This document shows, one piece after another, positions 7,728 to 17,370 of a stretch of DNA of 64,000 nucleotides. The stretch is from Psychroserpens burtonensis DSM 12212 (GTDB lineage: Bacteria; Bacteroidota; Bacteroidia; Flavobacteriales; Flavobacteriaceae). The stretch spans positions 1 through 64,000 of the forward strand of contig NZ_AUDE01000023.1 in NCBI RefSeq assembly GCF_000425305.1. The letters run 5' to 3'. The notes beneath the pieces are model-generated. The model worked only from the letters and a program-made list of their open reading frames with translations, did no database searches and was not told the DNA's origin. The stretch's first letter is position 1. Each line of letters begins with the position of its first letter. Both the position numbers and the translations under genes were made by a program.

Positions 7728-10295
7728 TTAAAAAGGATAGTTGACTCCAATGTTGTAAACGGCATTGTTAAAGTTGTACTCTTTAAACCAACGATCGCCA
7801 AGTGCTCTAGAAGGGTCGTAAGTTTTGAAACCTATATCACCTCTTAATACGAAGAAACTAAAGTCATATCGAATACCGAAACCAGAACCTACAGCAATAT
7901 CTTTTAAAGAGTCAAAACCACCAAAGGTTGCAGCCTCATCATCTACGTTGTCAAAAACATTCCAAATGTTTCCTGCATCAACAAAAAAGGCGCCATTAAA
8001 ACGTCCTAATAAATTGAAACGTTGCTCTGCACTCAATGTGATCTTTAAATTGGCCTCATTAAATTCATTGGTAGTTAATGAACTTCCTGGGCCTAAATTA
8101 TAGGCGCTCCATGCTCTAATATCATTTGGTCCACCAGCAAAGAAACTTTTTGCAAATGGGATGTTATCTGAGTTGCCGTAAGGTATTGCAATCCCAAAAT
8201 AAGTTCGAATTGCAAACTCGTTTTTTCTTCCCAGATCCCAATGTTTTACGTAGTCAATTTCTGCTTTTACAAACTGAGAGAATGGTACGTCAAAAACTTC
8301 ATATTTACCGTCTTGATTTTTAGTAAGATCTAAAACGTTTGAGAGGTTAGATAGTAAATTTCCAGCAAGTTCTAAACGTAATTTAAGGATAGAGAAGTTT
8401 TTATCAAATAAGTTTTCTCGTCTATTTTTTACATAATTGAAACTAGAGGAGAAAATGAGGTTGTCTTCGGTAAGACGTTCTTTACGTTGCTTAATATTGT
8501 TAACGGTAATGAAGTCATCATCGGCTGTTGTAATTGAGGTGTTGCCAATAACCACCTCATTTATAAATTGATCTGCAGGATTAAAAGAGCCTCCTTCACT
8601 TGCAGGATCTCTCAGGGTTTCATCTGGACCTATAAATCCAATATTTTGTGCTATCGTATTTAATCTTTCAAACGAGTTTTGATACACGCCAAAATAGTTG
8701 GCTGTATTAAGGTTTTTTACAAACTGTACATTCAATAAATCAACATTATTAGTTACTTTTTTTGAAGGGTACCAGTTGTAGTTTAAAGTTCCTGTTAATG
8801 CTTGTTTATCTAATCCAATATTTCGTTGACTGGTTGCGCTTAAATTGATTCGTGTACTAGGTGACATGTACTTAGGAACAATTTTTTCTGTTTTAAAGGG
8901 GAGAAAAAACCGAGGAATACTCAACCTAATATTTCCACCAATTTCATTAATATCAAAAAATTGATCATTACTGTTAGAGGCATCTTTAGAAGACCCAATG
9001 GCACCAAGCCCAGAAATTTCTAAAGTTTCTGCGCCTCTAAAGATATTTCTAATCAATAAACCAGTATTAAAGGCAAAACCTACGGTTTGTATATTACTTT
9101 GTGATATTTCAAAACTTGTTGTAAGCTCAAATTTTTTCTTCGGCACAAGGTATACGTTCGCAATCAAGGTCGAGTCTTGTTCATTAGGGACGTAATCAAT
9201 TCGCGGATATTTAAAAGCTTGTAATTCGCTTAAATAGCGATAAGTTCTGGTTCTATCGATATCTTTAAAGATGTTTCCTTTTGTAATAAACATGGCATCT
9301 GTAATCGCTTTAGGCCTGAATTTTAATTTATTGTAACTGTATATATTATAGTTTTTAAAGTTTACAGAGTCTGTTATTGTTGAATCTCGGTATTCATTTT
9401 TATAATCTGTAAAAATATTAACATCCTTTATTTTATACCTTTTAAAAGGGACACGAGCTACTGAATCTTCATTTCTTATGGCTCTATCAGCAATGATTAA
9501 ATCTGTATTAATTTTTTTATTAGTTCCCACAGTATCAATGTCAAAGGTGATGTAGTCTTGTCCAAAATAATAAAAACCAGAATTTCTAAGCTGTGTTGTT
9601 AATCGGTCTCGTTCACTAGCGTAATTGGCTTCATTATACTGCTGACCTTTTGAGATTAAAGAGCCTATCTTTAATTTAGAATTGTACAATGAATCTATAA
9701 TTGGAGTCTTTATGTTAGATTTAATTGAATCTAAAATATAAGGGTTTCCAGTAGTAACATTGTAGGTGACTTTTGCTCTTTGTGAGCTGTCTTTTTCGGT
9801 ATTAAAAGACGTTTTTACATCAAACCAACCCTTACTGAAATAATATTTTTTAAGTGCTAAGGCTGTTTTTTCTGCTCTAGTTTCATTGTAGATTGCAGGC
9901 GCTTCTCCAGTTTTTATGAGCCAACTATTGAGATTTTTTCTAGATTGGAGTTCTCTATAAAACTGTTTTTCTGAAAGTAATTTTGTTTTCCAAGCAACTT
10001 TTCTAGGGTTATCCAATACGTTTGCTTTTAAAATAGAATCGATATTTGGTCTTGCCAAATTGTAGATGTGAACACGTAATGGAGTGCCTAAAAGAGTACC
10101 GTTCGGTTTTTGGTATTGAAGGTTGTCAACAGTCTCAGTGGTGTTTTTCTGGTCATTAACCAAAACGGTATTACTTATCAATAAATGCTCATCTTTTTTA
10201 ACACGCTTCATGACATCGCACGAGAATATCGTGCATATCAAACTAAAGATTAATAGTCTTAAACCGTTATATTTCAAAAGAGAGAATGTTTGCAT
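7728..10295 (-). CDS. tamL: Translocation and assembly module lipoprotein TamL (BamA/Omp85 family)
   Basis: The 855-residue protein begins with a lipoprotein signal ending in the lipobox IFSC (Cys26), then POTRA-like repeats in the first 400 residues, for example YYFSKGWFDVKTSFN and GNPYILDSIKSNIKTPIID. A C-terminal Omp85 beta-barrel follows, with FFAGGPNDIRAWSAYNLGPG (an IRG/IRAW motif like that of the barrel loop 6 that plugs the pore) and a terminal aromatic residue (NYPF). Bacteroidota replace classic TamA by this lipidated form, which is proposed to help insert outer membrane proteins or move lipids with TamB. It diverges from the RNA methyltransferase gene, with a 184-bp intergenic region that probably holds both promoters. 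Confidence 0.88.
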   Translation of the reverse strand: MQTFSLLKYNGLRLLIFSLICTIFSCDVMKRVKKDEHLLISNTVLVNDQKNTTETVDNLQYQKPNGTLLGTPLRVHIYNLARPNIDSILKANVLDNPRKVAWKTKLLSEKQFYRELQSRKNLNSWLIKTGEAPAIYNETRAEKTALALKKYYFSKGWFDVKTSFNTEKDSSQRAKVTYNVTTGNPYILDSIKSNIKTPIIDSLYNSKLKIGSLISKGQQYNEANYASERDRLTTQLRNSGFYYFGQDYITFDIDTVGTNKKINTDLIIADRAIRNEDSVARVPFKRYKIKDVNIFTDYKNEYRDSTITDSVNFKNYNIYSYNKLKFRPKAITDAMFITKGNIFKDIDRTRTYRYLSELQAFKYPRIDYVPNEQDSTLIANVYLVPKKKFELTTSFEISQSNIQTVGFAFNTGLLIRNIFRGAETLEISGLGAIGSSKDASNSNDQFFDINEIGGNIRLSIPRFFLPFKTEKIVPKYMSPSTRINLSATSQRNIGLDKQALTGTLNYNWYPSKKVTNNVDLLNVQFVKNLNTANYFGVYQNSFERLNTIAQNIGFIGPDETLRDPASEGGSFNPADQFINEVVIGNTSITTADDDFITVNNIKQRKERLTEDNLIFSSSFNYVKNRRENLFDKNFSILKLRLELAGNLLSNLSNVLDLTKNQDGKYEVFDVPFSQFVKAEIDYVKHWDLGRKNEFAIRTYFGIAIPYGNSDNIPFAKSFFAGGPNDIRAWSAYNLGPGSSLTTNEFNEANLKITLSAEQRFNLLGRFNGAFFVDAGNIWNVFDNVDDEAATFGGFDSLKDIAVGSGFGIRYDFSFFVLRGDIGFKTYDPSRALGDRWFKEYNFNNAVYNIGVNYPF

Positions 10296-10479
10296 TTAAA
10301 ATCAATTCAAATTTACAGTTTAAATACTATTTACCAATTGAATTGAAAGTAATAAATCTATGACGTCTTCAATTAATTTATGGGATGTTGTTTTCATAAG
10401 TGAATAGGATAACAAATAATAGACCAAAAAAGTATTACTTTGTGTTTTCGTTAAAATCACAAAAATTATAAGCTATTTT

Positions 10480-11214
10480 ATGTTAACCAAAAGCCACATA
10501 AAGTTAATTACGAGTTTACATCAGAAAAAGTTTAGACAACAAGAACAACTATTCGTGGTAGAAGGAATAAAAGGCGTTAAGGAGTTTTTGAATTCAGAAT
10601 TTAAGTTACATCTATTATTTTCTACGGATGCTATTTTTGACGCTGAGACGATACTGGTATCTGAAAAAGAATTACAAAAAATTAGTGGTCTAAAATCTCC
10701 CAACACTGCAGTGGCTATTTTTAATATTCCGACCATTCTACCGAATGCTCAGGAGAAAAAAAACAGTGAGTCCAACGGATTAATTGTAGCACTAGATGAT
10801 GTTCGTGATCCAGGAAACTTAGGGACGATAATCAGACTTTGCGATTGGTTTGGCATTAAGAACTTAGTGTGTAGCAATGCAACAGTAGATTGTTATAACT
10901 CTAAAGTTGTACAAGCAACAATGGGGTCGTTAGCACGAGTTGATGTTCAATATACAGATTTGGAAACTTATATTAAGGATTATAATCATGACGTTTTTGG
11001 CACATTCATGGATGGACATGAAATATATTCTCAAAACTTACCAGATTGCGGTATGATTGTAATGGGAAATGAAGCAAATGGAATTTCAGAATCTATTGAG
11101 AAATTGATAACTAAAAAGCTAAGTGTCCCGAAATTTGGTGATTTAAAAGCTACCGAAAGTTTAAATGTAGCCACTGCAACTGCTATTATTTTGAGTGAGT
11201 TTAAACGGTCGTAA
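10480..11214 (+). CDS. TrmH/SpoU family RNA 2'-O-methyltransferase
   Basis: This 244-residue protein is a SPOUT methyltransferase that probably methylates a ribose of rRNA or tRNA using S-adenosylmethionine. An N-terminal substrate-binding domain (EQLFVVEGIKGVKEFL) precedes the knotted catalytic domain with its three motifs: LDDVRDPGNLGTIIRLCDWF (about 105-124), MGNEANGIS, and SLNVATATAIILSEF near the end. These motifs fit RlmB/TrmH-type enzymes, but the target nucleotide cannot be read from sequence. It is divergent from tamL. The 200 bp after its stop contain no gene I can support. Confidence 0.92.
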   Translation: MLTKSHIKLITSLHQKKFRQQEQLFVVEGIKGVKEFLNSEFKLHLLFSTDAIFDAETILVSEKELQKISGLKSPNTAVAIFNIPTILPNAQEKKNSESNGLIVALDDVRDPGNLGTIIRLCDWFGIKNLVCSNATVDCYNSKVVQATMGSLARVDVQYTDLETYIKDYNHDVFGTFMDGHEIYSQNLPDCGMIVMGNEANGISESIEKLITKKLSVPKFGDLKATESLNVATATAIILSEFKRS

Positions 11215-11413
11215 ACAGGTACAGTCTGTAGTCTCAGTTTTAGAGGGAAATAATATAGCGTTTGAATGATATTCAGGGAGATTTGTGTCTCTTAAAATCT
11301 ACAATATTGAGTCGTTTTCATAGTCGTAAGTCATTAGGGGTTTTAATGAATATTAACGTTACGGAATCAATCAGAAGGGCTTTAGTTACATCAGTAAGTG
11401 CTGAAAACTTCTT

Positions 11414-12127
11414 TTATTGAAACGTAAAATTTAAGAAGACACCACGGGTTTTCATTGTAGTAACATTTCCAGTCCATGGGCTATTTGGATCTTCATCTCT
11501 AACTAATTCATCATTAAGTGCAAAAACACCACGAATAGACGGTGTGAATTTAAAATACTGATTATAGAAATCGATTCCAAAGCCTAGTTCATAAAACAAA
11601 ACGTTTTTCTTGGTTCTAAATTGACCTGCGGCATTATCATCTGGATTTTCCTCGTTACTGGATAAATTAAGAGCAGCAGAAACACCACCAATAATAAAAG
11701 GTTTAAAGTTATTAAATCGTTTGGTCGATACTTTTAATAATAAAGGAAAATGAACATATGTTGATTTTACTTCACGCATTAAATCAGAACTGTTAGGTTC
11801 TAAACCCTCAAAATAAACAGGATCATATTGTAAATTTCTGGTCGTAATAAATAAACCGGGTTCAAAGCGTAAATCCAGATGATCGTTAAGCCTCAGGTTA
11901 GAGACTAAACCAACACTAAAACCGGTACTGGTTTCTACCAAGATATCTGGTTGATCTTGTTCGTAAGTAAATTGATAATCATAACTATTTAACCCAAGGT
12001 AAAAACCCCATGACAGTCTTTGCTTATCAAAATTTTCAATATTTTTTATTTTTTCCCTAGTAAATAATTGTGCTGAGGCACTTAGAGATATAAAAAACAG
12101 TATTAAAATTATAAGTACTCTTTTCAT
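11414..12127 (-). CDS. porT: Type IX secretion outer membrane protein PorT
   Basis: I chose the ATG at 12127 because it starts a good signal peptide (MKRVLIILILFFISLSASAQ); the frame is open another 51 codons upstream but without signal features. The 237-residue product is a small outer membrane beta-barrel (LSWGFYLGLNSYDYQF, GFSVGLVSNLRLNDHLDLRF and alternating strands to a terminal NFTFQ). PorT is needed for type IX secretion in Porphyromonas and for gliding motility and secretion in Flavobacterium (SprT). Its place directly downstream of ubiE is the conserved context that supports the name. Confidence 0.85.
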   Translation of the reverse strand: MKRVLIILILFFISLSASAQLFTREKIKNIENFDKQRLSWGFYLGLNSYDYQFTYEQDQPDILVETSTGFSVGLVSNLRLNDHLDLRFEPGLFITTRNLQYDPVYFEGLEPNSSDLMREVKSTYVHFPLLLKVSTKRFNNFKPFIIGGVSAALNLSSNEENPDDNAAGQFRTKKNVLFYELGFGIDFYNQYFKFTPSIRGVFALNDELVRDEDPNSPWTGNVTTMKTRGVFLNFTFQ

Positions 12128-12245
12128 GTGTTTATAGGTATTGTTTTCAACGGTCACATGCTGTTTGCTATTAATCATTTTCTTGGGTGATAATGCGTTC
12201 AACTTGCTCGTTTCATAAATATGATGATAATGACTTGTAAACACG

Positions 12246-12977
12246 TTACGCTTTAGACGCTGTATAAATTGAAGCGACACCTAAAGTTTGTGGTTGGTCT
12301 TGCACGTTAGTAAACCCAATTTTACGTAAAATATTGTTTAAAACCTCACCATAAGGAAAAACAGATGCAGATTCTTGTAAATAGGTATAAGCAGATTGGT
12401 CTTTAGAAAAGAGTTTTCCTATCGTAGACATCACATACTTCGTATAGAATTTATAACCCTGTTTGAATGGCGTTTTGGTAGGTACAGAGGTTTCAAGAAT
12501 GACAAATGTCCCCTTTGGTTTTAAAACTCTAAGAATTTCGGCTAGTCCTTTATCTAATGTTTCAAAATTTCTAACACCAAAAGCTACAGTTATGGCATCA
12601 AAGCTATTGTCTTCAAATGGTAAATTTTCAGAATCACCAACAACCATAATGATAAGCTTATCTAAATTTTTATTTTTAATCTTTTTTCTACCGACTTCTA
12701 ACATGCCATTACTAATATCTAATCCAATAATTTCTTTGGCATTAGTTTTAGCTAAGCTAATGGCTAAATCGCCTGTTCCAGTGGCGATATCCAAAATACG
12801 CTCTGGATTGGTTTTTGAGACAATAGCAACCACTTTATTTCGCCATTTGATATCAATACCAAAAGATATAACACGGTTTAAACCATCGTATTCTTTTGAG
12901 ATGTTATCAAACATTTGAGCGACTTGTTGCTTCTTATTCAAATCACTATCCTTGTATGGAGTTACTTTTGAGGACAT
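12246..12977 (-). CDS. ubiE: Demethylmenaquinone methyltransferase
   Basis: UbiE/MenG carries out the last step of menaquinone synthesis, C-methylation of demethylmenaquinone with S-adenosylmethionine. From the ATG at 12977 the protein has 243 residues and starts [19 protein letters not shown]. Visible motifs are the family start [20 protein letters not shown], the SAM-binding [16 protein letters not shown], the acidic [11 protein letters not shown], and [14 protein letters not shown], then [16 protein letters not shown]. An ATG five codons upstream is possible. It precedes porT with a 118-bp gap and diverges from trkA. Confidence 0.95.
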   Translation of the reverse strand: MSSKVTPYKDSDLNKKQQVAQMFDNISKEYDGLNRVISFGIDIKWRNKVVAIVSKTNPERILDIATGTGDLAISLAKTNAKEIIGLDISNGMLEVGRKKIKNKNLDKLIIMVVGDSENLPFEDNSFDAITVAFGVRNFETLDKGLAEILRVLKPKGTFVILETSVPTKTPFKQGYKFYTKYVMSTIGKLFSKDQSAYTYLQESASVFPYGEVLNNILRKIGFTNVQDQPQTLGVASIYTASKA

Positions 12978-12989
12978 TTCTTTTTTTTG

Positions 12990-12997
12990 CAAATATA
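12990..12997 (-). promoter_or_regulatory. Possible promoter of ubiE (-7 element TATATTTG)
   Basis: Minus-strand TATATTTG fits the Bacteroidota -7 consensus, 12 bp before the chosen ATG. A second match, TAGATTTG, lies just upstream of it, so the real start site could use either. Confidence 0.4.
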
Positions 12998-13065
12998 CTC
13001 AAATCTAATAGTATTAAATAATCTAAGCTCTAATTTACAAAAGCATTAATGCCATAATAATGATG

Positions 13066-13073
13066 TATATTTG
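13066..13073 (+). promoter_or_regulatory. Probable promoter of trkA-trkH (-7 element TATATTTG)
   Basis: TATATTTG matches TAnnTTTG and ends 24 bp before the trkA ATG at 13098. It supports that downstream ATG as the start, because the upstream in-frame TTG/ATG codons would lie inside or beside the promoter. Confidence 0.55.
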
Positions 13074-13097
13074 TATGTTTTTTTGAATAAAATTCCC

Positions 13098-14447
13098 ATG
13101 AAAATAATTATTGCTGGAGCAGGAGAAGTTGGATTTCATTTAGCCAAACTATTATCATACGAGTCGCAAGAGATTACCTTAATAGATACCGATAAAAACA
13201 GTTTAGCTTATGCAAGTGATCACCTAGATATTAGAGTCATTAAAGGTGATGTGACTTCAATTGCTATTTTGAGGGAAGCGAGAATTGATACGGCAGCGTT
13301 ATTTATTGCTGTGACGTCCTCGGAAACTACAAATATTACAGCGTGTGTACTTGCCAAGCAATTAGGAGCTAAAAAAACGATTGCTAGAATATCAAATTCA
13401 GAGTTTTTAGATGAAGAGGATGATGTAGGGTTTACCAAGTTTGGTATTGACGAATTGATCTCACCAGAAAATTTAGCAGCAGCAGAAATAGAATTACTGC
13501 TCAATCAATACGGTTTTAATGATACCTATGAGTTTGAAGAAGGAAAGTTAACCATGTTGAGTTTGCGCTTATCTAGAACAGCTAGTTTTGTTGGTAAAAC
13601 TGTTAGAGCAGCTGCAGAAGTGTTTCCAGAATTACATTTTGTACCTATTGCTATTCAACGTTTTGGAACACAATATACAATCATACCAAGAGGTGATACC
13701 GAGTTTAAAGAAGGTGATAAGGTTGTTTTTATGACATCGAAAGGTGGAGATGAAGAACTGTTTGAGCTTTCAGGTAAGGTAAAAGCCGAGCTTAAAAATA
13801 TTATGATTTTAGGCGGAAGTAAAATAGGCTATAAAACAGCCAAAGACCTCTGTGAAAGCAAATTTAAAGTAAAACTTATAGAAAGTAATAGTGAAGTTGC
13901 TTTTGAATGTGCAGATGATTTACCAAATGCACTAGTTATTAATGGTGATGGACGTAATGTTGAATTGCTTGATGAAGAAAACATTTCAGATATGGATGCC
14001 TTTATATCAGTTACAGGGAATTCTGAAACTAATATCATGTCCTGCCTAGTAGCAAAATCTAAAGGTGTTAAGAAAACAATAGCACTCGTTGAGAATATGG
14101 ATTATTACCAGTTATCACAATCTATTGGTATCGATACTTTAATCAATAAAAAACTACTTGCAGCCAATAATATATTTAGATATATAAGACGAGGAGAGGT
14201 AGTCGCAATGACTAAACTCACCAATATGAATGCTGAGCTGCTAGAATTTGAAGTGAATTCAAAATCAAAAATCACACAAAAGAAAATTAAAGATTTAGAA
14301 TTTCCACGTTCAGCTATTATTGGAGGAGTCATTCGAGATGATATTGGACTTATTCCTTTAGGAGATTTTAAAATTGAAATGGGAGACAAAGTCGTAGTAT
14401 GTTGTTTGCCTAGGTCGATAAGTCAGGTAGAACGCTTCTTTTTCTAA
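13098..14447 (+). CDS. trkA: Trk potassium uptake system NAD-binding regulator TrkA
   Basis: TrkA forms the cytoplasmic gating ring of the Trk K+ channel and binds NAD(H) or nucleotides. The 449 residues are a duplicated RCK unit: first Rossmann domain MKIIIAGAGEVGFHLAKLL, then a TrkA-C domain (TASFVGKTVRAAAEVFPE, FKEGDKVVFMTS), a second Rossmann domain from NIMILGGSKIGYKTAK, and a final TrkA-C domain. The ATG at 13098 is preferred because the Rossmann strand begins there and a promoter motif lies just upstream. trkH follows after 95 bp on the same strand. Confidence 0.95.
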   Translation: MKIIIAGAGEVGFHLAKLLSYESQEITLIDTDKNSLAYASDHLDIRVIKGDVTSIAILREARIDTAALFIAVTSSETTNITACVLAKQLGAKKTIARISNSEFLDEEDDVGFTKFGIDELISPENLAAAEIELLLNQYGFNDTYEFEEGKLTMLSLRLSRTASFVGKTVRAAAEVFPELHFVPIAIQRFGTQYTIIPRGDTEFKEGDKVVFMTSKGGDEELFELSGKVKAELKNIMILGGSKIGYKTAKDLCESKFKVKLIESNSEVAFECADDLPNALVINGDGRNVELLDEENISDMDAFISVTGNSETNIMSCLVAKSKGVKKTIALVENMDYYQLSQSIGIDTLINKKLLAANNIFRYIRRGEVVAMTKLTNMNAELLEFEVNSKSKITQKKIKDLEFPRSAIIGGVIRDDIGLIPLGDFKIEMGDKVVVCCLPRSISQVERFFF

Positions 14448-14542
14448 TTACAAAACATGAAACAGTCATTCTATACTTTAAAGGACAAAGCCTTTGTTTT
14501 TTTAATGCTCCATGTGAACATCACAAAAGATAATACGAACAC

Positions 14543-16036
14543 ATGAAACTTAACTATAAAATCATTTTTCATTTCTTCGGTTTACTCTGTCTTTTCAATG
14601 GTGGTTTTATGCTATTGTCTACAATTATAAGTCTTATTTATAAAGACGGAGTCACTCTAGAGCTGCTTATTGCAGGACTCCTCGTTTTAGTTTTGGGTGG
14701 CGCTTTGATGTTTTTTACAAAAGAACACAAGAAGGAACTTAACAAAAGAGACGGTTATATTGTAGTGGCTTTTGGTTGGATTGTCATGGCCTTGAGTGGT
14801 ACACTTCCCTATGTCATTACAGGAGCAATACCAGATTTTACAAATGCATTTTTTGAAACTATGTCGGGTTATACAACGACAGGAGCAAGTATTTTAAATG
14901 ATATAGAAGCGATCCCAAAAGGGGTCTTATTTTGGCGTAGTATGACGCATTGGATTGGTGGAATGGGAATTATTGTTCTCGCAATCGCTATTTTGCCATT
15001 GTTGGGTATTGGAGGTATGCAGCTTTTCGCTGCCGAAGCGCCTGGCCCAAATGCCGATAAATTACATCCAAGAATTACAGATACAGCAAAACGTCTTTGG
15101 CTCATCTATTTTGGTTATACCGCTGCCGAAACTATTTTGTTGCAAGTTGCAGGAATGTCCTTTTTTGATGCTATAAATCATTCTCTATGTACGTTATCAA
15201 CAGGAGGGTTTTCTACAAAAAATGCTAGTGTTGCCTATTGGAATGGTCAGCCTGTAATACAATACATCATTATTGTATTCATGTTTCTAGCGGGAACAAA
15301 TTTTGTATTGAGCTATTTTGCTTTCAAAGGCAAAATTCAAAAAGCAATATTTGATGAAGAGTTTAAATTGTATTTTAAATTTATAGCACTTTTTACTCTT
15401 ATCGCGGCATTCATTATCTATTTTAGAGCAGATTTTTCTATATCGTCTATTGATCACCCTATGGTTTTTGGAAAAGCCGAAGCGTCTTTTAGACATGCGT
15501 TGTTTCAAGTGATTGCCATTATTACAACGACTGGTTTTGTGACTGCAGATTATACCTTATGGACGCCGTTTTTGGTAGTTTTCTTTTTTGGGTTGATGTT
15601 TTTGGGAGGCTCCGCAGGTAGTACTTCTGGTGGTGTAAAAGTCGTACGCCATATGATCATGATAAAAAATAGTTTTTTAGAGTTTAAACGTGCATTACAT
15701 CCCAATGCTATTCTCCCTGTTCGTTATAATAAAAAAGCAGTTTCAGGAGATATTGTATTTAATATTCTAGGCTTTTTCATCCTCTATATGTTGGCCTTTA
15801 TCGTTGGTGCATTGGTGTTTTCTATGATGCAAATAGATTTTGAATCTGCAGTGGGTTTATCTGCTTCAAGTTTAGGAAATGTCGGTCCTGCGTTGGGTAA
15901 TTTTGGGCCAGTAAATAATTATGCAGAGTTGCCAGCTTTAGGGAAATGGTGGGCTTCATTTTTAATGCTGATTGGTCGTTTGGAATTGTTTACAGTTTTG
16001 ATCTTATTGACACCTTTTTTCTGGAGAAACCGATAA
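14543..16036 (+). CDS. trkH: Trk potassium uptake system membrane subunit TrkH
   Basis: TrkH is the K+-conducting subunit of the Trk system in the inner membrane. The 497 residues contain four pore-loop repeats with the filter glycines: GYTTTGASIL, STGGFSTKNA, TTTGFVTADY and SLGNVGPALGNF, with about ten membrane helices around them. The signatures MTHWIGGMGIIVLAIAILP and GGSAGSTSGGVKV are typical of TrkH/TrkG. It pairs with the trkA just upstream. Confidence 0.96.
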   Translation: MKLNYKIIFHFFGLLCLFNGGFMLLSTIISLIYKDGVTLELLIAGLLVLVLGGALMFFTKEHKKELNKRDGYIVVAFGWIVMALSGTLPYVITGAIPDFTNAFFETMSGYTTTGASILNDIEAIPKGVLFWRSMTHWIGGMGIIVLAIAILPLLGIGGMQLFAAEAPGPNADKLHPRITDTAKRLWLIYFGYTAAETILLQVAGMSFFDAINHSLCTLSTGGFSTKNASVAYWNGQPVIQYIIIVFMFLAGTNFVLSYFAFKGKIQKAIFDEEFKLYFKFIALFTLIAAFIIYFRADFSISSIDHPMVFGKAEASFRHALFQVIAIITTTGFVTADYTLWTPFLVVFFFGLMFLGGSAGSTSGGVKVVRHMIMIKNSFLEFKRALHPNAILPVRYNKKAVSGDIVFNILGFFILYMLAFIVGALVFSMMQIDFESAVGLSASSLGNVGPALGNFGPVNNYAELPALGKWWASFLMLIGRLELFTVLILLTPFFWRNR

Positions 16037-16352
16037 TATAAGAGTTAAAGCATATAATAAGCTCAATACACCTTGCTTTTAAAGTTATCATTTTGTTTTT
16101 GCATAGCTAAAATTATGCTTTGAATTTTCGGCTTGTTCTAACCTATGGATAATTCAATTTCTGTGGATAAGATTAGAGCTGTCAACGCGGATATCTCAAA
16201 ATAGTTTATAAATATTTTTTCTTCGGAAATATTAATATCCACGGGTGTTTCGAGAGTTTTACGTTGGTTTTTAACGGTTTACAAATGAAGTGTATTGTAA
16301 CATTTTATTCGACTGCACGTCTTATTAGTGTAATCAATTAAATCAAATAATC
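16037..16352. other. Intergenic region with DnaA-box-like sites
   Basis: No gene is visible in these 316 bp. The stretch is A+T rich and contains a perfect DnaA-box sequence TGTGGATAA (16162-16170), a one-mismatch copy TATGGATAA (16144-16152) and a weaker ATATCCACG (16235-16243). A small hairpin with a UUCG-type loop lies at about 16210-16232. Two or three boxes can occur by chance in A+T-rich DNA, so I make no origin claim. Confidence 0.35.
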
Positions 16353-16607
16353 ATGGAATTAGTAGTAACATCACAAAAATTAGAGCCGTCACCCATACTT
16401 AGATTAGAAACCGAATTTGTTAGACCAGAGGGTTTATTAAACTCTCATTATAAGTCGGTTGTAAATTATAATATACACCACACAAATACAACATCAATCT
16501 TTGGTATTAAGCAACTCTTAAAAAGCAGACAATATCAATTTACTTCAAGTATTGAAACTCTCTTAAAATTGTCTGTGTTCGCAACAGTATTGGCGTTTAT
16601 CTTATAA
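16353..16607 (+). CDS. Small hypothetical protein with a C-terminal hydrophobic segment
   Basis: An ATG at 16353 opens 84 codons. The N-terminal 60 residues are polar (MELVVTSQKLEPSPILRLET), and the last 15 (LLKLSVFATVLAFIL) could be a short membrane anchor running to the C terminus. I recognise no family. It sits between trkH and a patch of small basic proteins, all on the plus strand. Coding status is moderately supported by its length in an A+T-rich region. Confidence 0.5.
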   Translation: MELVVTSQKLEPSPILRLETEFVRPEGLLNSHYKSVVNYNIHHTNTTSIFGIKQLLKSRQYQFTSSIETLLKLSVFATVLAFIL

Positions 16608-16875
16608 CTCCAAAAATGTAAAAAGCTATTGGCGTTAATTCGTTTCTGTTTCGAGTAATTGAAACATAATTCTAATTTACAGTAGTGATGTCAAACTTCA
16701 TATAGGATAAACTATTATTACAAGATCTTTTAACTGATACTACTGAGCATTTACTCATATTATCTTTTACATTTTATTCAAGACGTTGTCGGCGTACTTA
16801 GGTGTGTGCGGTTTGATATACTTTAATTTTGACAGTTGGATTGCTGGAAGATATTTTAGTGTAAATAAAGATATT

Positions 16876-17100
16876 ATGGGAATTTCATCAATGAATGCTA
16901 CAGTTGGTAATAATAGAAGTTTATTAAATAATGGAAAACGCGTTCCGTTTACTAAAATGAATAGAGGATTTCGTAAAGAATTAAGTTATAAGCCTTATGT
17001 AATGCCAATGGTTTCCCCTCATATTTTGAGACGTATTAGAATAAAAATTCGAAGAGAAAATAGAAGATACCTTATAAAGCAAATAAATATAGGAGGGTAA
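16876..17100 (+). CDS. Small basic protein, first of a group of three related short proteins
   Basis: I start this 74-residue protein at ATG 16876 (MGISSMNATVGNNRSLL). The frame is open for 30 more codons back to a TTG, but the start with NNRSLL aligns better with its neighbours. It is very basic (PHILRRIRIKIRRENRRYL). It shares with the next gene an N-terminal NN-rich motif and the later pattern proline, small residue, L..I...I.(R/K)E, but lacks the C-terminal membrane helix and ends after INIGG. Similar small proteins occur in other flavobacteria; their role is unknown. Confidence 0.55.
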   Translation: MGISSMNATVGNNRSLLNNGKRVPFTKMNRGFRKELSYKPYVMPMVSPHILRRIRIKIRRENRRYLIKQINIGG

Positions 17101-17106
17101 GGAGCA

Positions 17107-17346
17107 ATGATGACCATGATTAATTCTTTAAAGAATAATAATCGAAGGAGAAAGAATCACTCAGCTTTTAATAAGGATAAGTCTAGACGCTATAGCAAAG
17201 AAAGACCTTATGGTTTTCCTGAAGCGACAGCAGAAGCTTTGGAAAAGATCAAATCAAATATGATTAGAGAGCAAAAGGCGGATTGTATTAAGACTATTTT
17301 GATATTTATTTGCATCGTCGTGTTAATTTTAATTATTATAATTTAA
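17107..17346 (+). CDS. Small basic single-pass membrane protein
   Basis: The 79-residue protein begins MMTMINSLKNNNRRRKNH, continues with a Lys/Arg-rich region and the motif YGFPEATAEALEKIKSNMI, and ends in a membrane helix (TILIFICIVVLILIIII). Its start lies six bases after the previous stop, and AAGGAG sits five bases before the ATG. Such a Shine-Dalgarno match is unusual in this phylum. The two genes are probably co-translated. The family is unknown to me. Confidence 0.65.
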   Translation: MMTMINSLKNNNRRRKNHSAFNKDKSRRYSKERPYGFPEATAEALEKIKSNMIREQKADCIKTILIFICIVVLILIIII

Positions 17347-17370
17347 AAATATATGCGTTTAGGAGAATCC

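Noticed and set aside
7610-7801. A 63-codon minus-strand frame between fbaA and tamL
   Set aside because: It overlaps the end of tamL in another frame, has no family similarity and poor composition; treated as chance.
12128-12280. Longer porT start extending 51 codons upstream into the end of ubiE
   Set aside because: The ATG at 12127 starts a perfect signal peptide; the upstream codons overlap ubiE and carry no export features.
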